Source of the DNA: Verrucomicrobiota bacterium | Lineage (GTDB): Bacteria; Verrucomicrobiota; Verrucomicrobiia; Opitutales; UBA953 | Length of the DNA stretch: 64,000 nucleotides | NCBI GenBank assembly: GCA_015061905.1 | Contig: SUVQ01000010.1 | Location: forward strand, 54,284-118,283 | Direction: 5' to 3' | In this document: positions 9,633 to 18,516 of the stretch, in pieces | How the letters are laid out: each line of letters starts with the position of its first letter | Numbering within the stretch: position 1 is the first letter of the stretch | The notes under the pieces: model-generated | Seen by the model: the letters and a program-made list of their open reading frames with translations, nothing else | The model's database searches: none | Told to the model about the DNA's origin: nothing | Made by a program: the position numbers and the translations under genes

Positions 9633-10991
9633 ATGCAAATTACCGACTTGAATTGCGCCAAAGATATCGGTGCCAATTGTCTCCTGGCAGAAATCGGAAA
9701 CTTTCGCATTCTTTTCGATTGCGGACTGCATCCGAAAAAACTGGGACGGGACGCTTTGCCGCAACTCAATCTTGTGCGGGATTTGTCCATCGACTTCGTC
9801 ATCCTCTCGCATTGCCACTTGGATCACCTCGGCGGCTTGCCCGTTTTGTTGCGGGAACACCCGCAAACACGCGTGCTCTGCTCGCCGGCAAGCCGAATCG
9901 TCGCCACAAGAATACTCCGCAACAGCATCGGCGTCATGTTGCGGCAGCGCGACGAAAAACACATCAACGAGTATCCGCTTTATACTTACAGCGAGCTTGA
10001 CCGCGTGGATGACGCCCTGACGGCACTCCCGCTCGGTGTGCCGAAAACTTTTCACGACAACGACGATGAAATCACGTTCACGCTCTACCCTGCGGGTCAC
10101 GTCGCCGGTGCCGTCGGCTGTATGATTGAATATCGTCATCGAAAAATTTTCTTCACGGGAGATGTCTGTTTTCACGATCAGGAAACGGTTGACGGAGCCG
10201 CGTTCCCGGAGGAAAAAATTGACACTCTGATTTTGGAAACGACGCGCGGGGCGTCGGAACCGGAGGAGGCGACCCGGGAAGAAGAAGTGGCTCGCCTCGT
10301 TGAAGATGTCGCGGGAACGCTTTCCGGAGGCGGTAGCGTTCTCGTTCCCGCGTTCGCATTCGGGCGCATGCAGGAGCTCGCGCATATTTTTTATCAGGCG
10401 AAGGCAGACGGGCGCATTCCGAAAGAAATTCCGGTTTTTTGCACGGGGCTGGGGCTTGACTTGGCGGAATATTTTGACCTTATGGCAAAAAAAACGGGCG
10501 ATGTTAAATTTCATCGCGCCCTGATGAAAGATCTTGGCGTGCAGGCGTTGCGCACCTGGGAAGAAGCGGGTGTTGACGTTCCCGTTCAGGGAATTTACCT
10601 GCTCTCAAGCGGAATGCTTGTCGAACACACGCCCGCGTGGCATATCGCCGCGAACATGCTCGGACACGCGCATAATCTTATCGCCTTCGTCGGCTACTGC
10701 GATCCGGACACGCCGGGCGGCAGGCTCCTCACGCGCACGAATATTGACGAACTCCGTTTCGCCGACATGAACTTCATTTCCCGCGTGCTTGCCACAGTTT
10801 CAAAATACAATCTCAGCGGACACACTTCGCGGGAACGCATGATGGAATTTGTTTATTCCGTGGAACCGCGCGTCGCCGTGCTCACGCACGGAGATCCGGA
10901 AGCCCGGGAATGGTTCGAGGAAGAATTTGCCATCGAACTTCCGAAAACCAAAACCGTGAACTTAACGCCGGGCGTTCCCGTAGAAATCTGA
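9633..10991 (+). CDS. Metallo-beta-lactamase / beta-CASP family hydrolase (RNA-processing type)
   Basis: 452 residues. The MBL metal motif is intact: SHCHLDHLGG (HxHxDH, about residue 59), then AGHVAGAVG and FTGDVCFHD with the later His and Asp ligands. The beta-CASP part shows ETTRGAS, AFGRMQEL, SSGMLVEHTP and the C-terminal SGHTSRERMMEFV and LTHGDPEA (motif C-like His). Beta-CASP enzymes of this length are mostly ribonucleases (CPSF73/YSH1-like) acting as endo- or exonucleases with two zinc ions. Cytoplasmic. It overlaps tadA (TGATG), so the two are translationally coupled. RNase function is a family-based inference. Confidence 0.85.
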   Translation: MQITDLNCAKDIGANCLLAEIGNFRILFDCGLHPKKLGRDALPQLNLVRDLSIDFVILSHCHLDHLGGLPVLLREHPQTRVLCSPASRIVATRILRNSIGVMLRQRDEKHINEYPLYTYSELDRVDDALTALPLGVPKTFHDNDDEITFTLYPAGHVAGAVGCMIEYRHRKIFFTGDVCFHDQETVDGAAFPEEKIDTLILETTRGASEPEEATREEEVARLVEDVAGTLSGGGSVLVPAFAFGRMQELAHIFYQAKADGRIPKEIPVFCTGLGLDLAEYFDLMAKKTGDVKFHRALMKDLGVQALRTWEEAGVDVPVQGIYLLSSGMLVEHTPAWHIAANMLGHAHNLIAFVGYCDPDTPGGRLLTRTNIDELRFADMNFISRVLATVSKYNLSGHTSRERMMEFVYSVEPRVAVLTHGDPEAREWFEEEFAIELPKTKTVNLTPGVPVEI

Positions 10992-11494
10992 TGCTCTGCC
11001 CGTTTCAAAAAATCTTTCCCTCGGAACTTCTGCGCGACGACCGGTATTTCATGGCGCACGCGTTTAACGAAGCCGTCGAAGCCTGGAAAGAAGACGAAGT
11101 GCCCGTCGGCGCCGTCATCGTGCGCAACGGCGAAATTATCGCCTCTGCGCATAATCGCACCGTCGGGACAAAAGATCCGACGGCTCACGCGGAAATGCTC
11201 GCCATCACACAAGCGGCAAATTTCATCGGCGATTGGCGGCTCAACGACTGCACGCTTTACGTCACCAAAGAACCCTGCCCGATGTGCTCCGGAGCAAGCG
11301 TTATGGCGAGGCTCGGACGCGTCGTTTTCGCGTGGGGAGACCCGAAAATGGGTTGCCTCGGCGGAGCGTTCCCGCTTCATGATTTGCCCAAGCTCAACCA
11401 CCGTGTGAGCGTTTTTTCCGGCGTTATGGAGGAAGAATGCCGCACCATTATTCAGGCGTATTTCAAAATCAAGCGACAACCCGCCGCAGAGTAA
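10991..11494 (+). CDS. tadA: tRNA-specific adenosine-34 deaminase TadA
   Basis: 167 residues from ATG 10991, which overlaps the stop of the beta-CASP gene (TGATG). Deaminase motifs are complete: TAHAEMLAI (zinc His and proton-shuttling Glu) and EPCPMCSGA (two zinc Cys), with VPVGAVIVRNG at the start of the fold. Converts A34 to inosine in the wobble position of tRNA-Arg. Acts in the cytoplasm as a homodimer. An upstream in-frame extension exists but lies inside the preceding gene and is not conserved in the family. High confidence. Confidence 0.96.
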   Translation: MLCPFQKIFPSELLRDDRYFMAHAFNEAVEAWKEDEVPVGAVIVRNGEIIASAHNRTVGTKDPTAHAEMLAITQAANFIGDWRLNDCTLYVTKEPCPMCSGASVMARLGRVVFAWGDPKMGCLGGAFPLHDLPKLNHRVSVFSGVMEEECRTIIQAYFKIKRQPAAE

Positions 11495-11574
11495 GTTTTT
11501 GACATCCGACACAAACCCTTTAAAATTGCGTTCACGTTTTTTATTTTCACACGGTAAATTCAATCGATTCCGAC

Positions 11575-11988
11575 ATGACAAAAGTCCCCTTCTTCAGAAA
11601 AGCATTCACCCTGATTGAAACTCTTATCGCTGCGGTTCTCATCGGAATCGTCGTCGCTGTCGCGGTGTGGATTTTCCCGCAATATCAGGCGTCTTCCGCA
11701 TTGACGGAAGCGATTAACGACGGAGCTCGTATCGGCAACGCCGCGCAGGCGCACTTCGCGGAAACCTTGGAACGAACGGTTACCGTGCAATACAATCCTA
11801 CGAACGGAGTCATTACGGGACCGGACACATTCCGACTTCAGGACGGCAACAAAATAACGCCGGGCTACCTCATTCCCGGGAACGAATTGAAAATTTCTTT
11901 CGACAACAAAGAGTCGTTTACGCTGAAGCACCCCAAGGGCGGCGTTTATACGTTCAGCGATAAAGGCGAACTTTCCCACTCCGAATAA
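11575..11988 (+). CDS. Type IV pilin-like / pseudopilin protein
   Basis: 137 residues. The N-terminus MTKVPFFRKAFTLIETLIAAVLIGIVVAV is a class III prepilin signal: basic leader, then FTLIE with Glu at +5, then a long hydrophobic helix. Ala rather than Gly precedes the cleavage site, which prepilin peptidases tolerate less well. The globular part is short (about 95 residues) with ALTEAINDGARIGNAAQAHF following the helix, as in minor pilins or T2SS/verrucomicrobial secreted pseudopilins. It could be part of a type IV pilus, which is relevant because the window carries a candidate DNA uptake word, but no pilus assembly genes are next to it. Followed by a terminator at 12009-12037. Confidence 0.8.
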   Translation: MTKVPFFRKAFTLIETLIAAVLIGIVVAVAVWIFPQYQASSALTEAINDGARIGNAAQAHFAETLERTVTVQYNPTNGVITGPDTFRLQDGNKITPGYLIPGNELKISFDNKESFTLKHPKGGVYTFSDKGELSHSE

Positions 11989-12008
11989 TTTTTGAAAAAA
12001 TAAAACCG

Positions 12009-12037
12009 AGCGCGGTGTTTTTCGCCGCGCTTTTTTT
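12009..12037 (+). terminator. Intrinsic terminator after the pseudopilin gene
   Basis: AGCGCGG (12009-12015) pairs with CCGCGCT (12025-12031) around a 9-base T-rich loop, followed by seven T. It sits 20 bases beyond the pseudopilin stop and ahead of the MATE gene. This terminator does not use the CGGGAACG word. Confidence 0.85.
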
Positions 12038-12055
12038 GTCGGTAAAAGTATTTCG

Positions 12056-13390
12056 ATGTTTTCTGCTCTCCTCAAAGAGTTCAAATACACGTTCCGTCTG
12101 TCGGTTCCTATAACCGTCGGATTGCTCGGACAAGGGCTTTTCGGCATCATCGACACAGTAATGATTGCGAATTTGCTCGGGGAACATGCGCTCGCCGCCG
12201 CGACCTTGGGCAACAACGTCAATTGGGTTCCGCTACTTCTCGTCATCGGGCTTTCGGTTGCCGTTCCCGTGCTCACGGCGCAAGCGCGCGGCGCGGGAAC
12301 GGACGGAGAAGTGCCGGGGATTCTGCGCCACGGGCTTCTTGTGAATCTCCTCGCGGCGATTATCGGAGCGGCGGCGATTTGTGCTTTTATTCTTACCGGC
12401 GGGCTTTTGTGGCTCGGTCAGCCCGAAACCGTTTCCGAGGAAGCCGCAATGTTTTCCTGTATTATCGCGCTTTCGATCCCTGCCGCCGCCGGTTTTCAAA
12501 CCGTAAAATCTTTTCGGGACGCTTGCGGCGAACAATGGATTTCCCTGCTCTGGACGATTGCCGGGTTAATTGCCAATATTTTTCTGAACTGGGTGCTGAT
12601 GACCGGCGCGCTGGGTTTTCCGAACTGGGGCTTGGAAGGTGCGGCGGCGGGAACGCTTTTCTCCAGAATCATTTCGCTTGCGGGAATCGTTTTGCATAAA
12701 CGCTTGATTTGCCGCTGGCATCAAGGCTTTTCGTTGCGGGGAATCCGGCAGAATCTTCGCATCGCGGTCCCGAGCGCACTGCACGTGATTTTCGAAGCGG
12801 GGCTTTTTATCGCCGCGCCGTTTTTCATGGGTTGGATCAGCGAAGCTTCCATCGCCGCAAATCAGGTTGTTACCACGATTTCTTCGTTGGTTTACATGCT
12901 CCCGCTCGGCATTTCTCAAGCACTTTCCATTCGCGTCGGAGAAGCTTTCGGCAAGAAAAATTTTCCTCAAATTCGCACCGTTTTTGCGGGAGCGGCGATT
13001 TTCACTTTGCTTGCGATGAGTATTTCCGCCGTCGCATTCATCTTCTTCCGAGCCGAAGTTTCCGCAATCTTCAATCTTGAAAACGAGACCGCCGCGCTCG
13101 CCTCCTCTTTCCTCGTTGTCGTCTGCGCCTATATGATTTTTGACGGTTTTCAAACAATCGCCGCCGGTGCCTTGCGCGGAATCGGTGACGTCCGGATTAT
13201 CGCGGTCGCGGCGTTTGTGAGCTACTGGATTATCGGTTGCCCGACCGCCCTTTTTCTTGCTTTCGGAATCGGAATGGAAGGCGTCGGCATTTGGATAGGA
13301 CTCGCCGTCGGGCTCGCCGCAACTTCGGTTATCCTCGGTGTCCGGCTCCGTAGCGATCTTCGCCTTCCGATTCGGGAACGTAAATTTTAA
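12056..13390 (+). CDS. MATE-family multidrug/metabolite exporter
   Basis: 444 residues with 12 predicted membrane segments in two related halves. The first helix begins FRLSVPITVGLLGQGLFGIIDTVMIANLLGEHALAAATLGN, the usual start of MATE proteins (P in TM1, D near the end of TM1, the GxxxLAAAxxGN motif). The second half repeats this design at about residues 240-290 (FEAGLFIAAPFFMGW, SIAANQVVTTISSL). MATE pumps exchange Na+ or H+ for cationic drugs or metabolites. Substrate unknown. Stand-alone gene after the pseudopilin terminator, followed by a small unknown gene. Confidence 0.92.
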   Translation: MFSALLKEFKYTFRLSVPITVGLLGQGLFGIIDTVMIANLLGEHALAAATLGNNVNWVPLLLVIGLSVAVPVLTAQARGAGTDGEVPGILRHGLLVNLLAAIIGAAAICAFILTGGLLWLGQPETVSEEAAMFSCIIALSIPAAAGFQTVKSFRDACGEQWISLLWTIAGLIANIFLNWVLMTGALGFPNWGLEGAAAGTLFSRIISLAGIVLHKRLICRWHQGFSLRGIRQNLRIAVPSALHVIFEAGLFIAAPFFMGWISEASIAANQVVTTISSLVYMLPLGISQALSIRVGEAFGKKNFPQIRTVFAGAAIFTLLAMSISAVAFIFFRAEVSAIFNLENETAALASSFLVVVCAYMIFDGFQTIAAGALRGIGDVRIIAVAAFVSYWIIGCPTALFLAFGIGMEGVGIWIGLAVGLAATSVILGVRLRSDLRLPIRERKF

Positions 13391-13429
13391 GCAAAAATCC
13401 GCAACGGGAACGCGAATACAAAAAACAGG

Positions 13430-14071
13430 ATGTTCGGAAAAATCAAAATACGCACGCTCTTTTTCGCCGTCGCCTCCGGCGTTGCGGGCGGAGCATTGCT
13501 TGCTTTTTTGATTTTAAAAAACGAAGAATTTGAAAAGAGCACGGTTCCCGACAGCGAAAAATATTCTCTCCGAAATCTTCTTTATCCTAACGAAAACGAC
13601 GGAGAAAATTTTTCGGAAAGCGAGACGGCAAGCCGATTTGCGCACCGGGATTTTAGTTTCAACGGCGAAAACGTCGTCATAAAAAACGCTTCGGACGGGA
13701 ACGCCGAAAGCCGATTGGAATTTTCAAAAGGCGACCTCTACGAACGCTACGGCGGCGGAAGAGACAATCACCCGAGCAACACGCCCAATGCCAAGGACAA
13801 TCGTGTTTGGGTAGACGCCAAAATTCCGATAGAAATTTCTTCCCGCCTTAAACTTTACAGCGTCTCGACGATGACGCTCGGCACCACCGAATCAAACTCG
13901 CTCGAAACTTACACGCAAAATTACAGTTTGGGCGGCGGATTCGGTCTGTCCTACCGCGTTTCAGACAACGTGGAGTTTGATTTTGACTACCGGCGCACGC
14001 GCCCGATTGACTCCAAAAACGAAGATCCCGCCACTTCCGCCGCCGGAATTTCGGTAAAATTAAGCTTTTGA
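13430..14071 (+). CDS. Exported protein with beta-barrel-like C-terminus, unknown function
   Basis: 213 residues. A signal anchor spans about residues 6-28 (IRTLFFAVASGVAGGALLAFLIL). The C-terminal 100 residues alternate hydrophobic and polar residues (KIPIEISSRLKLYSVSTMTL, FGLSYRVSDNVEFDFDYRR) and end in SVKLSF with a terminal Phe, as outer-membrane barrels do. A low-complexity acidic/Asn region lies between. No family recognised. Its last 12 bases overlap the end of the convergent PfkB-type kinase gene. Confidence 0.65.
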   Translation: MFGKIKIRTLFFAVASGVAGGALLAFLILKNEEFEKSTVPDSEKYSLRNLLYPNENDGENFSESETASRFAHRDFSFNGENVVIKNASDGNAESRLEFSKGDLYERYGGGRDNHPSNTPNAKDNRVWVDAKIPIEISSRLKLYSVSTMTLGTTESNSLETYTQNYSLGGGFGLSYRVSDNVEFDFDYRRTRPIDSKNEDPATSAAGISVKLSF

Positions 14072-14959
14072 AAAACGATACGCGGGGGGAACGTCCGGCA
14101 TCGCGCCCGCCTGCGAACAAACGTATCCGGCGAGCTTCGCGGCGTGAAAATGCGCTTCCCGAACGCTTGCGCCCTGCAACAAGGCGGAAACGAACCCGGC
14201 GGAAAACGCATCTCCGGCTCCGACCGTATCGATTAATCGGATACTTTTCTCCGCTGCAATTTCGGAATGAGTCCCGTCGCGGGAACGCACGATGCTTCCG
14301 GCTTTTCCCAGAGTTTGCGCAATCATTTTTATTCCGGGATATTTTTCAAAAACAGCATCTAAAAACGTTTCACGGGAACGCAGATTTACGCCGAGAAGCT
14401 TAGAAACAACCGGCGTTTCGTCTTCGTTAATTTTCAAAACAGAACAACGTTCGAGCGAGCCGAGAATAATTTCTTCCGAGAAAAAATTCTGCCTCAAGTT
14501 CACGTCAAAAACGCGGATTGAAGAAGCCGGCATCGCGTCAAGAAAACGAAGAATCGCTTCGCGGGAACGCGGCCCGCGTTGCGCCAAGGTGCCGAAACAA
14601 ACCGCATCGGTCCGCTTTGCCAATTTTTCGTTTTCGGGAGAAAAAACAAGATAGTCCCATGCGCAATTTTCCGAAAACCGATAGGCGGCAACTCCTTTTG
14701 AATCCACGGCAACGTCAACGCGTCCCGTGGGTGCGGGAACGCGGCTCGTGTATTTCGTAGAAACGTGCTTTTGCGCCAGGAGCTTCAAAATCCCGTTCCC
14801 GCCGGCATCGTCTCCGACAGCGGAAACGAGCTCTGCCCGGAAACCCTGTTGCGCAAGATGATAGGAAAAATTCGCCGGCGCGCCGCCAAGCCTTTTCCCG
14901 GCCGGAAAAACATCCCAAAGCACTTCGCCCAGCCCGACTGCAATTATTTCTTTTTTCAT
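14060..14959 (-). CDS. PfkB-family carbohydrate kinase (fructokinase-like)
   Basis: 299 residues from ATG 14959 (MKKEIIAVGLGEVLWD); a TTG four codons upstream is less likely. Ribokinase-fold motifs: RLGGAPANFSYHLA (substrate side, about residue 27), VSAVGDDAGG, DVNLRQNFFS in the middle and DTVGAGDAFSAGF near residue 245 with the catalytic Asp. GEVLWDVFP..KRLGGAPANF is most like fructokinases, but ribose, ketodeoxygluconate or other sugars remain possible. Cytoplasmic, ATP-dependent. Convergent with the preceding exported-protein gene with a 12-base overlap. Confidence 0.85.
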   Translation of the reverse strand: MKKEIIAVGLGEVLWDVFPAGKRLGGAPANFSYHLAQQGFRAELVSAVGDDAGGNGILKLLAQKHVSTKYTSRVPAPTGRVDVAVDSKGVAAYRFSENCAWDYLVFSPENEKLAKRTDAVCFGTLAQRGPRSREAILRFLDAMPASSIRVFDVNLRQNFFSEEIILGSLERCSVLKINEDETPVVSKLLGVNLRSRETFLDAVFEKYPGIKMIAQTLGKAGSIVRSRDGTHSEIAAEKSIRLIDTVGAGDAFSAGFVSALLQGASVREAHFHAAKLAGYVCSQAGAMPDVPPAYRFSKA

Positions 14960-14965
14960 TTTCAA

Positions 14966-15006
14966 AAGCAAAAGCGCCCACCCTTACTCAAGAGGAGCGC
15001 TTTTGT
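14966..15006 (-). terminator. Hairpin after the PpiD-like gene
   Basis: AAAAGCGC (about 14970-14977) pairs with GCGCTTTT (14997-15004); the - strand arm ends in a T-rich run. It lies 20 bases past the stop of the PpiD-like gene and just upstream of the kinase start. Loop of about 19 bases, so moderate strength. Confidence 0.6.
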
Positions 15007-15025
15007 TTAATTTTTCGGAAAAATC

Positions 15026-16615
15026 TTATTCTTCTTCGGGAACGCCGAGCTTAGCTGCCAGTTCGGAAATTCCTTCAAAAAGTTGCATTTGAAACGTTTC
15101 CCACGAAGTTTGGCGGTCAAAAAGCTCCCAAACGCGCTTGAACTCTTCGCTGTTTTTATCCGGAGCGGGAACGTCCTTAGAAACGGCGCGCACGAAAAAT
15201 ACTTTATCGCCGACGCGAATCATCGGTGCGACCTGCCCTTCGGGAACGGATTTGAGCATGCCGATAAGGTCAGTTCCGACAAATTCCTCCGGAAGACTTT
15301 GCGCCGTAAAAGACGCTGTTGTTTTTGCGCTGAGCCCGCGTTCCGCCGCCGCCTGCGTCAGCGTTTTTCCGGCGGCGACACTTTCGCCCAGCAATTTCGC
15401 CTCGTTGCGCGCGGCTTCATCAAACTGCTCCGCCAAATCCGCCTCCGTCCACGCCGCAGAAACACGGATCAGCACTTCTTTGAGTTCGGGGATGCGAGAA
15501 GGCTCCGTTCCTCGAAAAACGACGACATAAACGGCATCCGAAGCGGGAATTGCATCCGTTCTCCAGAGCGTTTCATTCAATCCGCCGGCGGCAAGCGCAC
15601 GGAGAATTTCTTCGGGAACGCCGGCACCTGCCGGGATTTCATCACGCGGGAACGCAGGGATTTCGACAAATTCGAAGCCGGACTTGGCAAGCGTTTCCGG
15701 GAAATTTTCGTCGCGCGGGCTCACCATATCCGTCGGCAATTTTTCATACAAGCGGTTGGAAATTTCTGCCGCCGTTGTGTCCAGAAGTTGAGATTTTTTC
15801 CACTCGGCGACGCGTGATGCGCGATTGGTTTTCAAGTCTTCGGCGGCTTTTTCCGTGTCGCCGTCAAACGTTCCCGCCACAAACGAGGAGAGCTCAAAAT
15901 CCGTCGGCTCGGGAATATTTGCGAGGGTTGCGGCATCGGGAACGATTTTTGCGTAGGAAAGTTTCACGCGTTCGGCGATGCGATAATCTTCTTTGTTTTC
16001 GTTAAAATACACCGTAAGTTTTTCCGTAAGTTCCGCTTTGTCCTTCGGCATGCGCACCGCGAGCTTGGCGTTAGCGGAAGAGAACTCCGCAAATTCCACG
16101 ACCCAGCGCGCGTTGAGTTCCTTCCAAGCGAGTTCCACATCGGCTTCAAAAACGGAAGGCACGTTCCCGAAAGTTTGCATGAACTTTTGGATTTTCCAGC
16201 TGTGGATAATCGTTGTGCGCAAAACGTCTTCGGAAACGTCAAAGTTTCGGCGGATGCTCGTGAGCACTTCGGAAGAAAGCCCCTGCTCGGAAAGATATTC
16301 GCTGAGTTGCGCCTGCGTCGGCTCCGGCAACTGATAGGCTTCCGCCGTTTTTACCAAATAAATGCGCTGAATCAAATCCTGCGCCGAATACTGCCGCCCG
16401 CCGTTTGAAAGCAGAACGCCGGCGCGATACGGAGCCGTTTCCTCCGCGTTCCCGACATCAACGCCCATGACATTTGTCGAGCGGCGCATGCCCAGCAAAT
16501 CCGCCGCGCTTCCGGAGCCCGTATAAAACACGAACGAAACGACGATGAAAACAAGAAGCACGCCGAAAATCATCCGGTGGTGCTTTGCCATTGAATTTTG
16601 GAAGAAACCGATCAT
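15026..16615 (-). CDS. PpiD/SurA-like membrane-anchored periplasmic folding factor
   Basis: 529 residues. MIGFFQNSMAKHHRMIFGVLLVFIVVSFVFYTG is an N-terminal anchor as in PpiD and its relatives, followed by a SurA_N-like chaperone region (residues about 60-180: GRQYSAQDLIQRIYLVK, LSEYLSEQGLSSEVL). The middle and C-terminal parts have only weak resemblance to a parvulin domain (VFRGTEPSRIPELKEVLIRV, about residue 385), so isomerase activity is doubtful and a chaperone role more likely. It should work at the inner membrane on newly secreted proteins. It sits 31 bases downstream of hisC on the same strand. Family assignment moderate. Confidence 0.75.
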   Translation of the reverse strand: MIGFFQNSMAKHHRMIFGVLLVFIVVSFVFYTGSGSAADLLGMRRSTNVMGVDVGNAEETAPYRAGVLLSNGGRQYSAQDLIQRIYLVKTAEAYQLPEPTQAQLSEYLSEQGLSSEVLTSIRRNFDVSEDVLRTTIIHSWKIQKFMQTFGNVPSVFEADVELAWKELNARWVVEFAEFSSANAKLAVRMPKDKAELTEKLTVYFNENKEDYRIAERVKLSYAKIVPDAATLANIPEPTDFELSSFVAGTFDGDTEKAAEDLKTNRASRVAEWKKSQLLDTTAAEISNRLYEKLPTDMVSPRDENFPETLAKSGFEFVEIPAFPRDEIPAGAGVPEEILRALAAGGLNETLWRTDAIPASDAVYVVVFRGTEPSRIPELKEVLIRVSAAWTEADLAEQFDEAARNEAKLLGESVAAGKTLTQAAAERGLSAKTTASFTAQSLPEEFVGTDLIGMLKSVPEGQVAPMIRVGDKVFFVRAVSKDVPAPDKNSEEFKRVWELFDRQTSWETFQMQLFEGISELAAKLGVPEEE

Positions 16616-16646
16616 GGATAAAACTTAGACCTGAGAGTTTTTAATA

Positions 16647-17750
16647 TTATTTTTTCAAAATATCTTCGAGCGCGGCAAGGAACTTAGCGTTTTGCGACGG
16701 CGTTCCGACGGTAACGCGGAGGCTCTCCGGCATGCCGTAACCCTTCATCGGACGCACAATAACGCCGCATTTTTCGAGCTCCACGAAAACCGTTCCCGCG
16801 TTCGGACCGATATGAACGAGGATAAAATTCGTTTCCGTCGGCACGTAGGAAAGCCCCAATTTTTCAAAACCCGCGCAGAGTGTTTTCACGCCTTCCGCGT
16901 TCCCGCGCAGGGTTTTTTCGACAAATTCCGTATCGTCGAGCGCGGCGATTGCCGCCGCCTGAGCCGGCAAATTCACATTAAACGGCTGGCGCACGCGATT
17001 CATCAGCCCGATAACTTCCGCCGAGCCATACATGTATCCGATGCGGAAGCCCGCCAAGCCGTAAAGTTTCGAGAAAGTGCGAGTGCAAACCACCTTGCGC
17101 CCTTCGGCGATGAGCGGGCGCAAATCCGCCGCTTTTTTGGAAAATTCGGCGTAGGCTTCGTCCACCACGAGAATTACGTGTTCGGGCAAGCTTTTGGCGA
17201 AAGCAATCAGAGCTTCCGGCTCGCTTGCCGTGCCCTGCGGATTATTCGGCTCCGTGAGGATAATCATGCGCGTGCGTTCCGTAACGGCGGCGCGCATCGC
17301 TTCTAAGTCCGTGCGGAAATTCGGCATCGGCACGGGAACGGGTTTCGCGCCCGCGATCGTCGTCATAATTTTATAAACGACAAACGCCTGTTCTCCGTAA
17401 ATCACTTCGCAATCCGGATTTAAAAACGTTTGCCCGAGAATCATCAACGCCTCGTTCGAGCCGTTCCCGATAAAAAATTGCTCCGGAGCCAAACTCCAAA
17501 ATTTCGCCAATCGCTCCCGCAACAAAATCGTGCCGCCGTCCGGATACATATTGATTTCCGCAAGTGCCGCCTGCGCTGCCGCAACGGCTTTCGGCGAGGC
17601 TCCGAACGGATTTTCGTTGGATGCCATTTTTTCAATGGTTGACGGGTCTATCCCGAACTCCCGGGCAACATACTCAATCGGCTTTCCGGGCTCATAAACC
17701 GGCATTTTTTGCACGACTGCATTCGCAAGCTCTGTATAAGAAATGGACAT
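16647..17750 (-). CDS. hisC: Histidinol-phosphate aminotransferase
   Basis: 367 residues from ATG 17750 (MSISYTELANAVVQ). Fold type I PLP aminotransferase: YEPGKPIEYVAREFG and ASNENPFGASPKA at the start, GNGSNEALM phosphate-binding segment, EPNNPQGT, VVDEAYAEF, and the PLP lysine in TRTFSKLYGLAGFRIGY at about residue 226. C-terminal Arg binding the substrate carboxylate in PESLRVTVGTP. Uses histidinol phosphate and 2-oxoglutarate in histidine biosynthesis; related enzymes act on aromatic amino acids. No other his genes are nearby. Confidence 0.93.
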   Translation of the reverse strand: MSISYTELANAVVQKMPVYEPGKPIEYVAREFGIDPSTIEKMASNENPFGASPKAVAAAQAALAEINMYPDGGTILLRERLAKFWSLAPEQFFIGNGSNEALMILGQTFLNPDCEVIYGEQAFVVYKIMTTIAGAKPVPVPMPNFRTDLEAMRAAVTERTRMIILTEPNNPQGTASEPEALIAFAKSLPEHVILVVDEAYAEFSKKAADLRPLIAEGRKVVCTRTFSKLYGLAGFRIGYMYGSAEVIGLMNRVRQPFNVNLPAQAAAIAALDDTEFVEKTLRGNAEGVKTLCAGFEKLGLSYVPTETNFILVHIGPNAGTVFVELEKCGVIVRPMKGYGMPESLRVTVGTPSQNAKFLAALEDILKK

Positions 17751-17855
17751 AAAAAACGGAAGCCGCAATACTGCCCGTTTAACTGCGGGAACGCAAAGTT
17801 TTTATTCATAAAAAAACACGCAAGCAACGCGCCTTCATTGACGGGACCGTTCCTC

Positions 17856-17896
17856 AAAAAAAAATGCGTTCCCGTTGTCGGAAACGCATTTTTTGC
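17856..17896 (-). terminator. Terminator of the haemoglobin gene, one perfect and one degenerate CGGGAACG arm
   Basis: AATGCGTTCCCG (17863-17874) pairs with CGGAAACGCATT (17879-17890) with one G-T wobble, around a four-base loop, with A9 on the + strand giving a U-tract on the - transcript. It lies 22 bases past the haemoglobin stop. The second arm has GGAAACG instead of GGGAACG. Confidence 0.85.
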
Positions 17897-17917
17897 CGAG
17901 TAAAAAATCTTTCGGTT

Positions 17918-18367
17918 TTACACCGGAATCCCGCGCTTGGCGTAAACACCTTTTTCAACATCGATGAAAACGCGGGCTATCACGTCGTAGGCTTTTGCCC
18001 AAGCATCGATAATTTCCTTTGTCGCCGCTTCGCCCAAAACTTCTTTTATCGCCCACAAAAGATGTTTTCCGACTATCGGATAATGCTCTTCTTTCACCAT
18101 ACAGTCGCAGTGGACTTCCGCGATTTTCGCAACGGCGTTCCCGATGGCTCCAAGATTTTCAATATTTTGCGCTGCCGCCAAAACCGCCATCGCCAGCGCC
18201 TTCGGCTGCGCGCCGGATGCCTGCTTTGCCATATTGAACATCGGCTTCACTTCCGGGTTCTGTTCAAACATTCGCTTGTAAAAAACCTGCGTAATCTCCA
18301 ATCCCTTTTCCTTAAGGGCGGGAACGGTGCTTTTTACAAGCTCTACACTCTTTGCGTCTAACATCAT
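17918..18367 (-). CDS. Single-domain bacterial haemoglobin (Vitreoscilla type)
   Basis: 149 residues, full length for the family, without the FAD/NAD reductase domain of Hmp. Close in pattern to Vitreoscilla haemoglobin: [28 protein letters not shown] with the distal Gln (E7), the proximal His in [29 protein letters not shown], and C-terminal [14 protein letters not shown]. Binds O2 and NO through haem b; with a reductase partner it can convert NO to nitrate. The divergent neighbour is an NsrR-like regulator, which points to nitrosative stress. Start could be either of two adjacent ATG codons. Confidence 0.93.
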   Translation of the reverse strand: MMLDAKSVELVKSTVPALKEKGLEITQVFYKRMFEQNPEVKPMFNMAKQASGAQPKALAMAVLAAAQNIENLGAIGNAVAKIAEVHCDCMVKEEHYPIVGKHLLWAIKEVLGEAATKEIIDAWAKAYDVIARVFIDVEKGVYAKRGIPV

Positions 18368-18434
18368 TATTTCTTTCTGTTTTTATTTTTTAGGAGAAAA
18401 GAAATCCTATTTTGTCGGTAGCAATAAAATACGC

Positions 18435-18447
18435 AAGTAAAATACTT
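18435..18447. promoter_or_regulatory. Candidate operator: 13-bp palindrome AAGTAAAATACTT
   Basis: AAGTA and TACTT arms around AAA, in an AT-rich stretch between the divergent haemoglobin and Rrf2 genes. Size and symmetry resemble NsrR sites (11-1-11 type with AAGNTG/AATAT cores), though not the exact E. coli consensus. Position suits control of both genes. Inference. Confidence 0.45.
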
Positions 18448-18516
18448 ATTTTTATTTTGCGGATTGATTTTCGAAAAATTATGACGCAAAGTTCACGAAG
18501 AACCCCGCTGGACAAA